NCBI RefSeq assembly: GCF_008326345.1
Contig: NZ_BJEN01000003.1
Coordinates: forward strand, 1-64,000
Direction of reading: 5' to 3'
Length of the DNA stretch: 64,000 bases
Source of the DNA: Cutibacterium modestum
GTDB taxonomy: Bacteria > Actinomycetota > Actinomycetes > Propionibacteriales > Propionibacteriaceae
The notes under the pieces are model-generated. The model was not told the origin of the DNA. It did not search any database and saw only the letters and a program-made list of their open reading frames with translations. Of the stretch, positions 8,469 to 18,499 are shown piece by piece (position 1 is the first letter of the stretch; each line of letters starts with the position of its first letter). Made by a program: the position numbers and the translations under genes.

Positions 8469-9116
8469 ATGACGCAGACGCATCGCTCGTCGCAACCACG
8501 TCAGACGTACCATCACGGTCATCTTCGTGAAGCCCTCATAGTGGAGGGCTTGGAGATGGCCCGCAGCGGTGGCGCCGAGGCTGTTGTGCTGCGTGAGGCT
8601 ACTCGCCGCGCAGGCGTATCACCCAACGCCGCGTACCGTCACTTCGCGAATCGCGAGGCCCTTCTTGATGAGGTGGGCTTGGTAGCTGCCGACCAGATCG
8701 GCGTCGTGATGCGTGAAGCGGTGGCCCAGGCCCAGCCCGTTGATGATGAGGTCGCGGCGGTTGGTCAACTCGTGGCCGCCTGCCGCGCATATCTTGATTT
8801 CGCTCTGACCGAACCGGGGCTTTTCGACGTCGCGTACCGCATCTCGGATGCGGGACTTGACGCCCTTAAGGTGGATCGGTCAAAAGCACCGAATCTGCCC
8901 GACTCGGTGATCCGGGATGTCCTCTCAAACCCAGAGGTCACGTTTCCCGACCGAGTTGACGTCCGGGGCCTCGTTATTCTTTTGTGGTCCGTGCTTCACG
9001 GTTTTGCATCACTGTCGACGTCTGGCCCCCTGCGTGGTGAGAAAACCCCTGAGTGGGCCGACCGGGTTCTCAATATCATTCGTGCGTCCCTGCGCGGCGC
9101 GATCGTTCGAGCCTGA
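8469..9116 (+). CDS. TetR-family transcriptional regulator
   Basis: The 215-residue protein has an N-terminal TetR helix-turn-helix (about residues 15-65), including LREATRRAGVSPNAAYRHF and the following FANREALLDEV helix. The C-terminal ligand-binding domain contains a WSVLHGFASLSTSGPL stretch typical of the WHG-containing subgroup. It overlaps the MATE efflux gene (TGATG), so it is the likely local regulator of that transporter, presumably releasing DNA on binding a drug or metabolite. It begins with ATG at 8469, after the weak purine stretch ggggatc. Confidence 0.92.
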   Translation: MTQTHRSSQPRQTYHHGHLREALIVEGLEMARSGGAEAVVLREATRRAGVSPNAAYRHFANREALLDEVGLVAADQIGVVMREAVAQAQPVDDEVAAVGQLVAACRAYLDFALTEPGLFDVAYRISDAGLDALKVDRSKAPNLPDSVIRDVLSNPEVTFPDRVDVRGLVILLWSVLHGFASLSTSGPLRGEKTPEWADRVLNIIRASLRGAIVRA

Positions 9117-10462
9117 TGATTCCAAGGGGTCGCGATCCCGGTTTCGAGGCTGAGGCCGGGTACCGTCAGATTCTGAATCTAGCGGTACCCGCTTTCTTGT
9201 CCCTCGTCGCGGAGCCGCTGTTCCTGGTTGCAGACTCTGCAGTGGTGGGGCATTTGGGTACCGCTGAGTTGGCAGGTCTGGGTGTGGCCTCGGCGGCCTT
9301 GACGACATTCACAGGGCTGTTTGTCTTCCTTGCCTACGCAACGACGGCAACATCATCGCGTCGAATGGGGGCGGGGGACCGTCAGGGAGCCGCCCATACT
9401 GGTGTTGATGGCTTGTGGCTGTCTCTCATCATTGGTCTGCTCGTGGCGACCATGCTGGTGGCTATTCCGACGACGGTGGCAGGTTGGTTTGGGGCTAGTG
9501 GCGCGGTTGCGGATCAGGCAGGGCGCTATTTACGCATCACCGGGTTCGGCGTGCCTGCGATGCTCGCGACTATGGCGGTCACGGGTGTGTTGCGTGGGTT
9601 CCAGGACACCCGCACGCCTTTAGTCGTGACCGTCATCACCTTTAGTGCAAACCTGGTGCTCAATGTGTGGTTTGTCCTCGGCATGGGCTGGGGGATCCAG
9701 GGGTCTGCCATCGGCACCCTCGTCTGCCAGATAGCTATGGCGGTGGCTTTAGTGTGCGTGTTGTGGATGCGAACACGCGGTCTTGACCTGAACTTGATGC
9801 CGCATCTGAGCGGCATTGCTTCGAGTTTGCGTGATGGCACCCCCTTACTTATCCGCACCCTGGCGTTGCGCGCCGCTCTTTACGTGACAACCTGGGTTGC
9901 GGCCCGGTCTGGAGCGATCACTATGGCGTCGTATCAGGTGACGATGACAATGTGGAACCTGCTGCTCATGACCATGGACGCCTTGGGCATTGCCGGTCAG
10001 GCCCTCACCGGGGCAAGCCTGGGGGCTGGCGACACCCGACGCACCCGGTCGCTGACCGCCACGATGACACGATGGGGGCTCGTGGCCGGCGTTGTTATAG
10101 GCGTCGTGTTGGCAGCCTTCCACCAACTGCTTCCTGTCCTATACACCGACGACCCCGCCGTGCACCGAGCGGTCGCCGCCGGATTGCTCGTTGTCGCGGC
10201 TCAACAGATCGTTGCCGGGCCGGCTTTCGTCCTTGACGGGGTGCTCATTGGGGCTGGCGACGGTCGGTGGCTGTCGGGCGCTCAGGTTGTCATGCTCGTG
10301 GTGTACTTACCAATGGCCTGGGCGGTGCATTTGTTCGCGCCGTCGGACCCGGCCGCCGCGGTGGTCTGGCTATGGATCGCCTTTAGCGGGTTCATGGTCG
10401 TGCGCTGCGCCATCCTGGCATGGCGTGCGCGGGGGGATACGTGGATGAGGACCGGCGCTTGA
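9116..10462 (+). CDS. MATE-family multidrug efflux transporter
   Basis: This 448-residue protein has about twelve transmembrane helices in the two-times-six MATE arrangement. The N-half begins ILNLAVPAFLSLVAEPLF and contains VADSAVVGHLGTAELAGL; the C-half repeats the pattern from about residue 235. The DinF-like subfamily exports cationic drugs or metabolites in exchange for H+ or Na+. The start is ATG at 9116, whose A is the last base of the tetR stop codon, so the pair is translationally coupled; the longer frame reaching back to 9053 merely overlaps tetR. It ends 63 bases from the convergent ATPase gene. Confidence 0.93.
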   Translation: MIPRGRDPGFEAEAGYRQILNLAVPAFLSLVAEPLFLVADSAVVGHLGTAELAGLGVASAALTTFTGLFVFLAYATTATSSRRMGAGDRQGAAHTGVDGLWLSLIIGLLVATMLVAIPTTVAGWFGASGAVADQAGRYLRITGFGVPAMLATMAVTGVLRGFQDTRTPLVVTVITFSANLVLNVWFVLGMGWGIQGSAIGTLVCQIAMAVALVCVLWMRTRGLDLNLMPHLSGIASSLRDGTPLLIRTLALRAALYVTTWVAARSGAITMASYQVTMTMWNLLLMTMDALGIAGQALTGASLGAGDTRRTRSLTATMTRWGLVAGVVIGVVLAAFHQLLPVLYTDDPAVHRAVAAGLLVVAAQQIVAGPAFVLDGVLIGAGDGRWLSGAQVVMLVVYLPMAWAVHLFAPSDPAAAVVWLWIAFSGFMVVRCAILAWRARGDTWMRTGA

Positions 10463-10524
10463 CCATATCTTGGTGCCGCAGGGGCTCGACGGTTCCCGTA
10501 GCAGAGACGTAACCAGGCATTGCA

Positions 10525-13129
10525 TCAGCCGAAATCGACTCGCTGCGCTCCCGGTATGGAGTCGTACCTCTCCGGTGCGCTGGTGAACACCACGATCTGG
10601 CTGGTCTGGGCGCCTTGGGCGACTTCGCCGAGGATGTGTCTGACTCTTACCGGATCGGAGTAGACCAGGGCATCGTCGAGGATCACCGGTACCCCGTCGT
10701 CGGGATCAATGAGCCGGGCGGCGGCCAACCGGACAACTAGTCCTAATTGCTCACGGGCTCCTGACGACAGCTGGACCCATTCCAGGCGGGAGCCATTGAG
10801 ATGACGTGCCACCACCGACAAGGTGGAATCGATCTCGACGTGAAGGTCAGGCCCGAAAACCCCACGTCCAATTCGATCGATGTGGGTAGTGAACGGTGCT
10901 ACGTAGGACTGCCGCACGCTTTCCAGATGTGCTGTCAGGGTGGTGAACAGCAATTTGGCCGACTGCGCCCGTCGTTCCAATCCAGCAACACGTCGTGCCA
11001 GTTGGTGTTCCTTCGAGGTGAGGGTGTCGACCTCGGTCTGACGTTGTTGGCGGCCAAGTCCTTGCAGCTGTCCGTTGAGTTCAGCCTGGTAACGGATGTT
11101 GCTTTCAAGGCGTTCGGTTGCGGCCGTCAGCGCCACCCGCGTCCCCTCCGCCTCGCTACGGACCTGATTTGGGTTGCGTTCCGCGAGCGCGGCTTGGGCG
11201 CGGTCGGCCTCGGCTTGTGCGAGTCGCGCCTGCTCCTGGGAGGTGGCGAGGGTCTCTGCGAGGACCTGGTCGCTGGTGTCTTCGCGGGCGGTTGTCAGCT
11301 CATGAGAGACCGGGCGACTGTCTCAGCAGCCTTGTCAGCGTCGACACGCGCCCGGAACGCTTTTTCGCGGGCCTCGACGCGGCGCTCCTCTACCGCTTTC
11401 AGTCGAGCATCAGCCTGGCGTTGGGTGGTACGCGCCTCACCTGCGGTAGCTACAGCTTCTTCTTCCAGCTTCTGGGCTTCGGCGGCTGAGATGTTGGCGG
11501 CGCCATCATCGCGCTCAGCCATGGCTTCAAGTTCATGGATGGTGGCTTCGCCTTGTTCTTCCTCAAGGCGTTCTTGCCACGAGGAGATGTGGGTCTCCAT
11601 GACATTGCGCTCAGTCAGACGGGACTCTGCCTGCTCCAGACTCGTCACGCCTAAGCCTTCAAGCTGGGTCACTACGGCTTGATGGGCCTTTTCAGCGTCC
11701 TGCCCCAAGGCCATGACCTCCGAGGTGGGGGAAATCCGCACTCGCCAGGCTTCGCCCATCTCCATCACGAGCTCACCATCTACTCGACGCTGGCTCGTCT
11801 CGCCGATTGGGACGTTGAGGTCCGCGCCGTCAACTCGCAGTGAAGCTCCTTCGGCGAGGTGCTCGATGGCTAGCTGTGGGCTTGCCATGGATGCTTTATG
11901 ACGGGCGAGCTCTGCGGCCTTGACGGCTTTCCGCAGCGCCTTCAGCGTCTCGCTCGTCACCTTTTCAGCGTCGAGGCGTTGTTGTTCGGTCGCGATTCGC
12001 TCCTTGAGCTCATTAATGCGATCGAGTTGTTGCCGGGCCCTGGCCGACTGTTCACCAGCTCGCGCTGCTGCAAGGGTCTGCCGGGCTTGGGCTTCAGCCG
12101 TCTCGGCTTCGGAAACGATCTTCTGAGCCTTATTGCACGCCGTCTGAGCCTCTTCGCGTTCCACGGTGACGTTGTGCTCAGCACCGACAGCTCTGCGAGC
12201 ACCTGCTGGCAGTGTTGGTCCTCGCTTTGTGCAGTCGCAAGGTTGTCAACGAGCTTGGCCCTCGTGTCGTGGGCCGACTTGGCCTCGACCTGACGCTGTG
12301 TTGCCTCACTGGCAGCATGCCTCGTCACTTCGACCTCTTTTTCAAGATCGGCGAGGTTTGCCACGTCGGTCTCGGCTTGCTGGTAGTCCGCCTTCTTGGC
12401 TGCCACCACCGTTCGGTCATGACTGATTTGTTCATTGATTCTGCTGAGGGAAGCGACGACATCGTCGACTTCAGCGAGCTTGTGTTGCGCTTCTGCAAGG
12501 GCGCTGCGAATGTTTTCAAGTTCGTCGCGATCTGCAAAGACGTTGCGGCGCTCTGAGCCTCCAGGCGTGAAGTACTTATCGTATTCGTCTCGAACCCGAT
12601 CCATGAGTCCGCTTCCAGACCCCTCGTCCGGCTGTTGCCCGCCGGCCTGTTCCAAGGCGGTCGTGAGGGCTTGAGAGGAGTCCAGTCGCAGCGGGGACAG
12701 TCCACTTGCCTGCATGAGACGTAGCGCATTCCACAGTGTGACATCGGTGTCTAATAGCAGCGTCTCCATTGTCTCGACGGCCTGATCACCGGTGACCGTC
12801 TCGCCAGCACGTGACCCGGAGAGGAATTTCAGGGAAGACTCCTTGTCCTTGAGGAAGCACTTGCGGTGGACGAAGCGGTGAGAGCCGATCGTCATCTCAG
12901 CTTCGATGACGACTTGCCGAGATGTTCCATAGGGCTGGGCGATCCGGACCTTGCGGGACTTTGACGAGGCTTTGGTGCCGGTATCGAGTAGTAGATCAAG
13001 AGTTTCCACCATGGAGGTCTTGCCGATCTCGTTGCGTCCAGCGGCAATGACAATCCCGCGGTCGGGCAACTCGAGAGTGCGTTCGTCAATCGCTTTGAAA
13101 TTTTCGACGTGGATGCGGTGTAGCTTCAT
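10525..13129 (-). pseudogene. YhaN/SbcC-like coiled-coil ATPase, split by two frameshifts
   Basis: Three successive frames together encode one SMC-like ATPase of about 865 residues. The first (13129 to about 12180) has the Walker A in GRNEIGKTSMVETLDLLL. The second, to 11295, is almost all coiled coil. The third (about 11310 to 10525) carries the signature LSSGAREQLGL and Walker B in VPVILDDALVYSD. Each junction is repaired by adding one base: within 12170-12195, and in the G/C run at 11309-11313. No CxxC zinc hook is visible, so it is closer to YhaN than SbcC. Its start overlaps the nuclease stop (ATGA). It would act with the nuclease in DNA end processing. Confidence 0.85.
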
Positions 13130-14313
13130 CGTGACACCTCCACTGTGTGTGCAACGGTGGGTGCGGTACCGGCTTCTTCAGCGTTGACGAGGCGGTGTAA
13201 CAGGGTGAGCGCCGCGACGGCGTCGTCATTAGTGGCACACATGCCCGACAATTCTTCTGCAGCCTCGCGAACCCAACCGGGTACATCAGCTTCAGCCAGG
13301 CTGATGTCGTTACCGACCACGGTGAGATCATGGCGGTTTTCACTCGGTTCAAGGCTGGCAAAAACGGTCTCATAGTCAGCGAGAATTTCGTCAAGCTCTG
13401 CCTGCTGAGGGATGGTGACCTGACCGTGAAGGTCGTATCGGATAATGGTGCGATCCCGGTGATCGAAGGAATCTAACCGGTCGCGCAGAATTTGCAGATC
13501 TGCCTCGCCGGCGACCTCCTGACTCACTCGAGCGTGCAACCATGTGCCGACATCGATTGTCTGGCAGGTGAGGGGATCGCCGAGGTCCACGATGACCGTA
13601 GTACCGACACCGACCTCATTGAAGCTCGTTGATTCTTGGGTTCCGCTGTATCGGATAGCGGCGTGGTCATCGTTGAGAGGCCAGGCTATGTGGCGGTCCC
13701 CCAACGCCACGTAGTGCAGCGCTCCTCGGGCAATCGCTTCGTCGAGGGGGGAGCGGGAGATGAGGGCGTCACGGGTATCGCCCGACAATCCCTCAAGTTG
13801 GCCATGGCCAACCAGGATGCGTGGCGTCTCGGTGGGCTTCAAACTCATCGCAAGTTTGGCCAGAGGATCGGTTGAAGGATGGCGGGTCGTTAGCGGAGCG
13901 GCAACGATCGTCGCGATGACGAGACCATTTCCGTTAGTAACTTGGGTCTCTGCTTGATCTCGCAGTACGTGAACGTTGCTGGGGCAGCGACGAAGAAAAT
14001 CTTGCCCGTCCCATAGGCAGCCCGGCTCTAAGCTGTCGTGGTTTCCAGGTAGCAGGTATACCGGAATGTCAATAGAGGCCATCGCCTCACATGCTCGGGC
14101 AATGATTTGCGCGGAGACATTCTGGGTTTCGAAGACGTCCCCGGCGACGACGACAAACTCGCAACCCTCTTGGTGGGCAACATCGCCCAGCCTGCGCACC
14201 GCCTCGATCCGATCGGCAGTGAACCGTGCCTGCGGGTCATCGTCACCGCGCTTAGACAAGTAGTGCCGAGTCATCCCCAGTTGCCAATCTGAGGTGTGGA
14301 GGAATCTAGTCAT
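13126..14313 (-). CDS. Metallophosphoesterase, SbcD/Mre11/YhaO-like nuclease
   Basis: The 395-residue protein has the five phosphoesterase blocks in order: HTSDWQLG at the N-terminus, AGDVFE near 60, PGNHDS near 93, GHGQLEG near 170 and LGDRHIAWP near 203. These bind two Mn ions in Mre11-type nucleases that trim DNA ends and hairpins. It is coupled to the downstream ATPase gene by an ATGA overlap at 13126-13129, the standard arrangement for SbcD/SbcC and YhaO/YhaN pairs. The nuclease is intact even though its partner is frameshifted. Confidence 0.93.
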   Translation of the reverse strand: MTRFLHTSDWQLGMTRHYLSKRGDDDPQARFTADRIEAVRRLGDVAHQEGCEFVVVAGDVFETQNVSAQIIARACEAMASIDIPVYLLPGNHDSLEPGCLWDGQDFLRRCPSNVHVLRDQAETQVTNGNGLVIATIVAAPLTTRHPSTDPLAKLAMSLKPTETPRILVGHGQLEGLSGDTRDALISRSPLDEAIARGALHYVALGDRHIAWPLNDDHAAIRYSGTQESTSFNEVGVGTTVIVDLGDPLTCQTIDVGTWLHARVSQEVAGEADLQILRDRLDSFDHRDRTIIRYDLHGQVTIPQQAELDEILADYETVFASLEPSENRHDLTVVGNDISLAEADVPGWVREAAEELSGMCATNDDAVAALTLLHRLVNAEEAGTAPTVAHTVEVSR

Positions 14314-14747
14314 GGCAGCACGATAGGAAATGACTTGGACACTGCTCGTGTACGCGTGTTCCGTTGGTGTTCTGGCTTGTAAGCCCTATTTCAGCGGACT
14401 TCACGGGACCATCACGATCGGTATTACCGGTGAAAAAGGACGTGGTCTGGCAGTCACCTCAATGGAGACGCTGGACGGGGTCGGAGCCGTTACCCGAAGC
14501 AGCGTCCACACTTATCGAAGGACCCACGTGTCTTGGTAACCATTGCCTGACCGGTGATGAACCCGAGGCGGGGTGGCGGTGGCGATGGTCAATTTCCGTT
14601 GACAGCGATGATGTCGATCATGTGATCTCCTCTTACTCCTCATCATGGCGCGAAGAATGGGACACGTCAGCAACAAAGTGCTTTGGTGGCTTTGGTGGCA
14701 ACAGATATGTTTCCGTCCCCCCTATACTCGGCAACGAAGGAGGCGCT
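14314..14747. other. Divergent intergenic region with one very small ORF
   Basis: This 434-bp gap separates the nuclease gene (minus) from the MarR gene (plus). The only coding-like signal is a 10-codon minus-strand frame, 14621 to 14589 (MIDIIAVNGN), preceded by a good AGGAG five bases upstream of its ATG. It could be a leader peptide or the stub of a lost gene. I see no extended conserved protein in the six frames and no clear palindromic operator. Confidence 0.4.
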
Positions 14748-15254
14748 GTGACTGAGGATTCCACCGTTTGGCTCGACAACCATTGGCTCGACGACCACCA
14801 GCAGCGCGTATGGCGCTTGTGGCTGGAAGTATCGACCACCCTGCCTGCCATACTCAACCGTCAGTTGTCCCGCGATTCGCAGTTGTCGGTGCAGGACTTT
14901 GAGGTGCTCGTGCGTCTTTCTGAGACCGACGGCGGCGAGATGAGAGTCGTGGCCTTAGCAGAGCGCATGAGATGGGAACGCTCCCGGCTATCCCATCACC
15001 TCACGCGTATGGAGAAGCGAGGCCTCATCGAACGTCGCGTCTGCTGTTCTGACGGCAGGGGAGCCATCATTCACCTCACCAATCCAGGCATGGCCGCATT
15101 GCGACAGGCCGCTCCGGGCCATGCTGCCTTGGTCCGGCGCATCGTTTTTGGCGGGCTTAATCGCGGCCATCTCGACGAGCTTGAAGCCTTCCTATCGCGA
15201 ATTCGCCAGAGCCTTGCTAAGGAAGACAACGCTAACCCCGCGGACCTCAGTTGA
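14748..15254 (+). CDS. MarR-family transcriptional regulator
   Basis: The 168-residue protein has a winged helix-turn-helix at about residues 55-120: VVALAERMRWERSRLSHHL is the recognition region and IERRVCCSDGRG the wing. I chose GTG at 14748 because GAAGGAGG lies five bases upstream; the frame stays open for 128 codons before it, but that part lacks protein-like composition. MarR proteins repress transport or stress genes and release on binding small aromatic ligands or oxidation. CC in the wing (RRVCCSDGR) could make it redox-sensitive, which is an inference. A permease gene follows after 114 bases. Confidence 0.9.
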   Translation: MTEDSTVWLDNHWLDDHQQRVWRLWLEVSTTLPAILNRQLSRDSQLSVQDFEVLVRLSETDGGEMRVVALAERMRWERSRLSHHLTRMEKRGLIERRVCCSDGRGAIIHLTNPGMAALRQAAPGHAALVRRIVFGGLNRGHLDELEAFLSRIRQSLAKEDNANPADLS

Positions 15255-15368
15255 GGCCAGGACACACCGCCGCTCCATCTCACGTCCGTCCCACTTAGAG
15301 AAACGGCCACATCCGCAGGACAATACCGGCCTTAACATCAGCCTCACCGACGCGGATGAGGAGCACAT

Positions 15369-16775
15369 ATGGCAATAGCGTCCACAGGCATCTCGGTGGG
15401 ATCCGGTGAACCCGCTACGAATAAACCCCGCATGAAGGGCCGTCATCTGGTGATGATGAGCCTCGGTTCGGCCATCGGGACCGGTCTCTTCGTAGGGTCT
15501 GGCAAGGGTGTGGCTGCGGCCGGACCAGCAACCTTGGTGGGATATATCGTCGCTGGGTTGCTCGTCATCGCCATCATGTACATGCTCGGCGAAATGGTTG
15601 CAGCCGACCCCGACTCTGGGGCGTTTTCGGTCTATACATCGCGAGCTATGGGCCCTGCTGCCGGTTTCGCAATGGGGTGGATCTGGTGGATCGAACTCGT
15701 CGTCGTTGTAGCGGCCGAGGCGATCGCAGCGGCGTCGACCCTTGTCGCCATGTGGCCCATAGCCCCCGTCTGGCTGCTTACCTTCATCTTCTTGGTCGTT
15801 CTCACCGCGATCAACCTGCTGGGAGCCGACCGCTTCGGGGAGTTTGAGTTCTGGTTTGCCCTGCTCAAGGTGGTCGCCGTCGTCGTCTTCCTCGTCATCG
15901 GTGTGCTGCTTATCTGCGGCGTCTTGGCGGCTCCCGCGGCGGGAACGTCCAATCTTCTTGGTCACGGTGGGTTCTTGCCTAATGGGTGGTCTGGGGTGGC
16001 GACGGCACTGCTTTTGGTCGCCTTCAGCTTTGGCGGCATCGAAATTATGGCGGTAGCGGCTGCCGAGACCGAAGACCCCGCCCACAATGTCTCTCGGGCT
16101 GTGCGCACCATCGTCTGGCGGATTCTGCTGTTCTATATGGGTTCAGTAGCCATCATGGTGATTGCGATGCCTTGGGATGATCCCAGGCTTGGCACCTCAC
16201 CCTTCGTGGCCGTCCTTGACCGGGCCGGGATCCCAGCAGCCTCTGAGGTTATGACCCTGGTCATTGTGTTGGCCTTGCTGAGCTCTCTCAATGCCAATCT
16301 TTACGGGGCTGCCCGGATGCTTGGCTCTTTGGCGGAACGCGGTATGGCCCCTCGCGTCGCCATGCGGACCAGGGGCCGCTCGGTGCCGACGGTCGCCGTG
16401 CTGGCCAGCGTGGCCTTTGGGTTCTGTTGTGTGCTGGCTACCTTCCAATGGGGCGACGCGGTACTTGGTACTCTGCTGAACATCGTCGGCTCAACCATCA
16501 TCGTCACCTACTTCTTCACCACCTGCTCTCAATACGTGCTGCGTCGCAGGGCTGAAAAGGAGGGCACTCTACTGCCGATGCGGTTAAAAGGGTTCCCGGT
16601 GGTGAACTGGGCAGCAATGATCCTGCTGGTCGCTATCGTCGTATTAGGCATGTTTGCTCCCGACGTACGTGCTCAGCTGATGTCGACGGGGGGGCTTGTC
16701 GTCATCCTCTATGTCATTGGGATGGGGTGGTCTCGTCATGCCGGACGCAGCCCCTTCCATCCCACGACGGACTGA
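15369..16775 (+). CDS. Amino-acid permease (APC superfamily, AAT family)
   Basis: The 468-residue protein has about twelve transmembrane segments and the family opening GSAIGTGLFVGSG, where the unwound first helix binds the substrate carboxylate. The conserved EAIAAASTL and SFGGIEIMAVAAAETEDP blocks place it with the D-serine/D-alanine/glycine, GABA and aromatic amino-acid permeases; the exact substrate cannot be read from these motifs. It uses the proton gradient for uptake. A GAGGAG sequence lies just upstream of the ATG. The preceding MarR gene is a plausible regulator. Confidence 0.92.
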   Translation: MAIASTGISVGSGEPATNKPRMKGRHLVMMSLGSAIGTGLFVGSGKGVAAAGPATLVGYIVAGLLVIAIMYMLGEMVAADPDSGAFSVYTSRAMGPAAGFAMGWIWWIELVVVVAAEAIAAASTLVAMWPIAPVWLLTFIFLVVLTAINLLGADRFGEFEFWFALLKVVAVVVFLVIGVLLICGVLAAPAAGTSNLLGHGGFLPNGWSGVATALLLVAFSFGGIEIMAVAAAETEDPAHNVSRAVRTIVWRILLFYMGSVAIMVIAMPWDDPRLGTSPFVAVLDRAGIPAASEVMTLVIVLALLSSLNANLYGAARMLGSLAERGMAPRVAMRTRGRSVPTVAVLASVAFGFCCVLATFQWGDAVLGTLLNIVGSTIIVTYFFTTCSQYVLRRRAEKEGTLLPMRLKGFPVVNWAAMILLVAIVVLGMFAPDVRAQLMSTGGLVVILYVIGMGWSRHAGRSPFHPTTD

Positions 16776-16777
16776 AC

Positions 16778-18499
16778 TCAGGCGGATGACGGCCCCGGGT
16801 CGTCCGGGGGCTTGGGGGACCGAGCGAACAAGTCGCGTTTGCGGTCCTTGGCCCGAATGACTTCCGGGACGATGCGAGATGTGGCACGTCGGTCAGTGGC
16901 TGTTGGGGTGGGAGTCGGGGCCAGATCAGGAGAAGGAACCGTTACCGACTTGGCGAACATTGGCTCAGCAGCTGGCCTCGGGAAGGAGGTGCTTTTCCCG
17001 GATGGCTTCTTGATAGCGGGCTTCGAACTAGCAGCCCCGTTTTCGGATTTAGCCTCTGATGGTTTCGTGACGCGCCCCATGGCATGGACGCGTCGGCCCT
17101 CCAGGCGGTCCTTGAGCTGGGAGGTGTAGATCGAGGTGTTCCCGACGACTCGGCCAGCGACGGCGACGGCGATCATGCCAGGAGCGAGCATTGATAGGTT
17201 GCCGGTCATCTCCCCAACCATGAGCAGCATACCGAGTGGGGCATGGGCGACCGAGCCGAAACAGGCGATCATGCCGACAATGACAAAGCTCATCGGTGAG
17301 GACGGGATGCCTGGCAGTCCCTCGAGGATGCGCCACAGTGCCGCGCCAGTGGCCCCACCAATGACCATGCCAGGGCCGAAGACGCCGCCCGAACCGCCCG
17401 ATCCGATGGACAGGGTCGTTGAGAGGATCTTGGCGAAGGGGATTGCCAGCACCATGAGCAGCGGCATCCGTACGAGGTTGTTGGCGAACATCTCTTGCTG
17501 TACCGAGCCGTAACCGGTACCTAGTGCGGCCGGGATGGCCAGGTCAAGCAGGCCGACTCCCAGACCACCGATGGCTGGGATAAGCCAGCCGGGAACTTTG
17601 TTGAGGCTCTCGAAGAGCTTGGTGCCGCCGTAAAAGACCTCTACATAAAGCTTGCCCATGAGGCCAGCAGTGAGGCCCAGCAGAACGAACCAGATGAGTT
17701 GCAAAGGCTCGGAGAACTGCACTCCGTTGAGCGATCCGAAGATTGGTTCGAATCCGTACACCGACCCGAAGACCACGAAGGCGACGATCGACGACACCAG
17801 AGAGGGCATGATCGCGTCGGACTCCATGTCGTCGCGGTAGAGCAGTTCCGCACCGAGTAGAGCACCGCCCAGCGGGGCACGGAAGATGGCACCGATTCCC
17901 GAGGCGGTGGCTGCCGAGACGGCGATCCGGGCGTCCGGGGTGGCGATCTTGAGCTTCTTACACAATGAGGAGATGACGGTTGCGCTGATCTGGGCGGTGG
18001 GGCCCTCACGTCCACCCGAGCCGCCGGAACCTATCACGAGGGCGGATGCGATGATCTTGACCGCCGCGACTTTGCCCTTGAGAGCTGTCGGGTCGTGATG
18101 GACGGCATGGATGGCGTTGTCAGTGCCATGTCCTTTGGCAGTGGGCGCGACAAAGTACACCAGGATTCCCGAAACTAGGGCACCTCCGGTGACGACGAGT
18201 GGGATCGCCCAAGGCCGTGTTGGTCCGGTGCTGGTGGCGCCTCCGCCCTCGCCCAAGGTGCCTGGCGGGGTGTAGCTGCCCAACGTCTCGAGTAGCCAAT
18301 GCGTACCGGTTTCCAGACAGAAGAAAAAGATGATGGCACCCACGCCAGAGACGATGCCGATGACTGTGCCCATAAGCAGCCAACGGTTTAAGGAGTCTCG
18401 GAAGGCTTTGGGGCGGTGCGGGACGAGGGCACGGCGGAGGCGCCTGAGTCGTTTGGCCCATGCGGCCCGGGTCTCGGGATGGATGGCGGTCTCGGTCAT
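16778..18499 (-). CDS. ClC-family chloride channel or H+/Cl- exchanger
   Basis: The 573-residue protein has the ClC selectivity motifs in order: GSGGSGGREGPTAQ (with the gating glutamate), GIGAIFRAPLGGALLGAELL, and GSGGSGGVFGPGMVIGG. About 430 residues form the membrane domain; the last 110 or so are a polar Pro/Ala/Lys-rich tail without CBS domains. Aligned by eye to the E. coli exchanger, the gating Glu (E148) is present but the internal proton Glu (E203) position is Leu, so transport mode is uncertain. Its start overlaps the upstream marR stop (ATGA). Confidence 0.92.
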   Translation of the reverse strand: MTETAIHPETRAAWAKRLRRLRRALVPHRPKAFRDSLNRWLLMGTVIGIVSGVGAIIFFFCLETGTHWLLETLGSYTPPGTLGEGGGATSTGPTRPWAIPLVVTGGALVSGILVYFVAPTAKGHGTDNAIHAVHHDPTALKGKVAAVKIIASALVIGSGGSGGREGPTAQISATVISSLCKKLKIATPDARIAVSAATASGIGAIFRAPLGGALLGAELLYRDDMESDAIMPSLVSSIVAFVVFGSVYGFEPIFGSLNGVQFSEPLQLIWFVLLGLTAGLMGKLYVEVFYGGTKLFESLNKVPGWLIPAIGGLGVGLLDLAIPAALGTGYGSVQQEMFANNLVRMPLLMVLAIPFAKILSTTLSIGSGGSGGVFGPGMVIGGATGAALWRILEGLPGIPSSPMSFVIVGMIACFGSVAHAPLGMLLMVGEMTGNLSMLAPGMIAVAVAGRVVGNTSIYTSQLKDRLEGRRVHAMGRVTKPSEAKSENGAASSKPAIKKPSGKSTSFPRPAAEPMFAKSVTVPSPDLAPTPTPTATDRRATSRIVPEVIRAKDRKRDLFARSPKPPDDPGPSSA

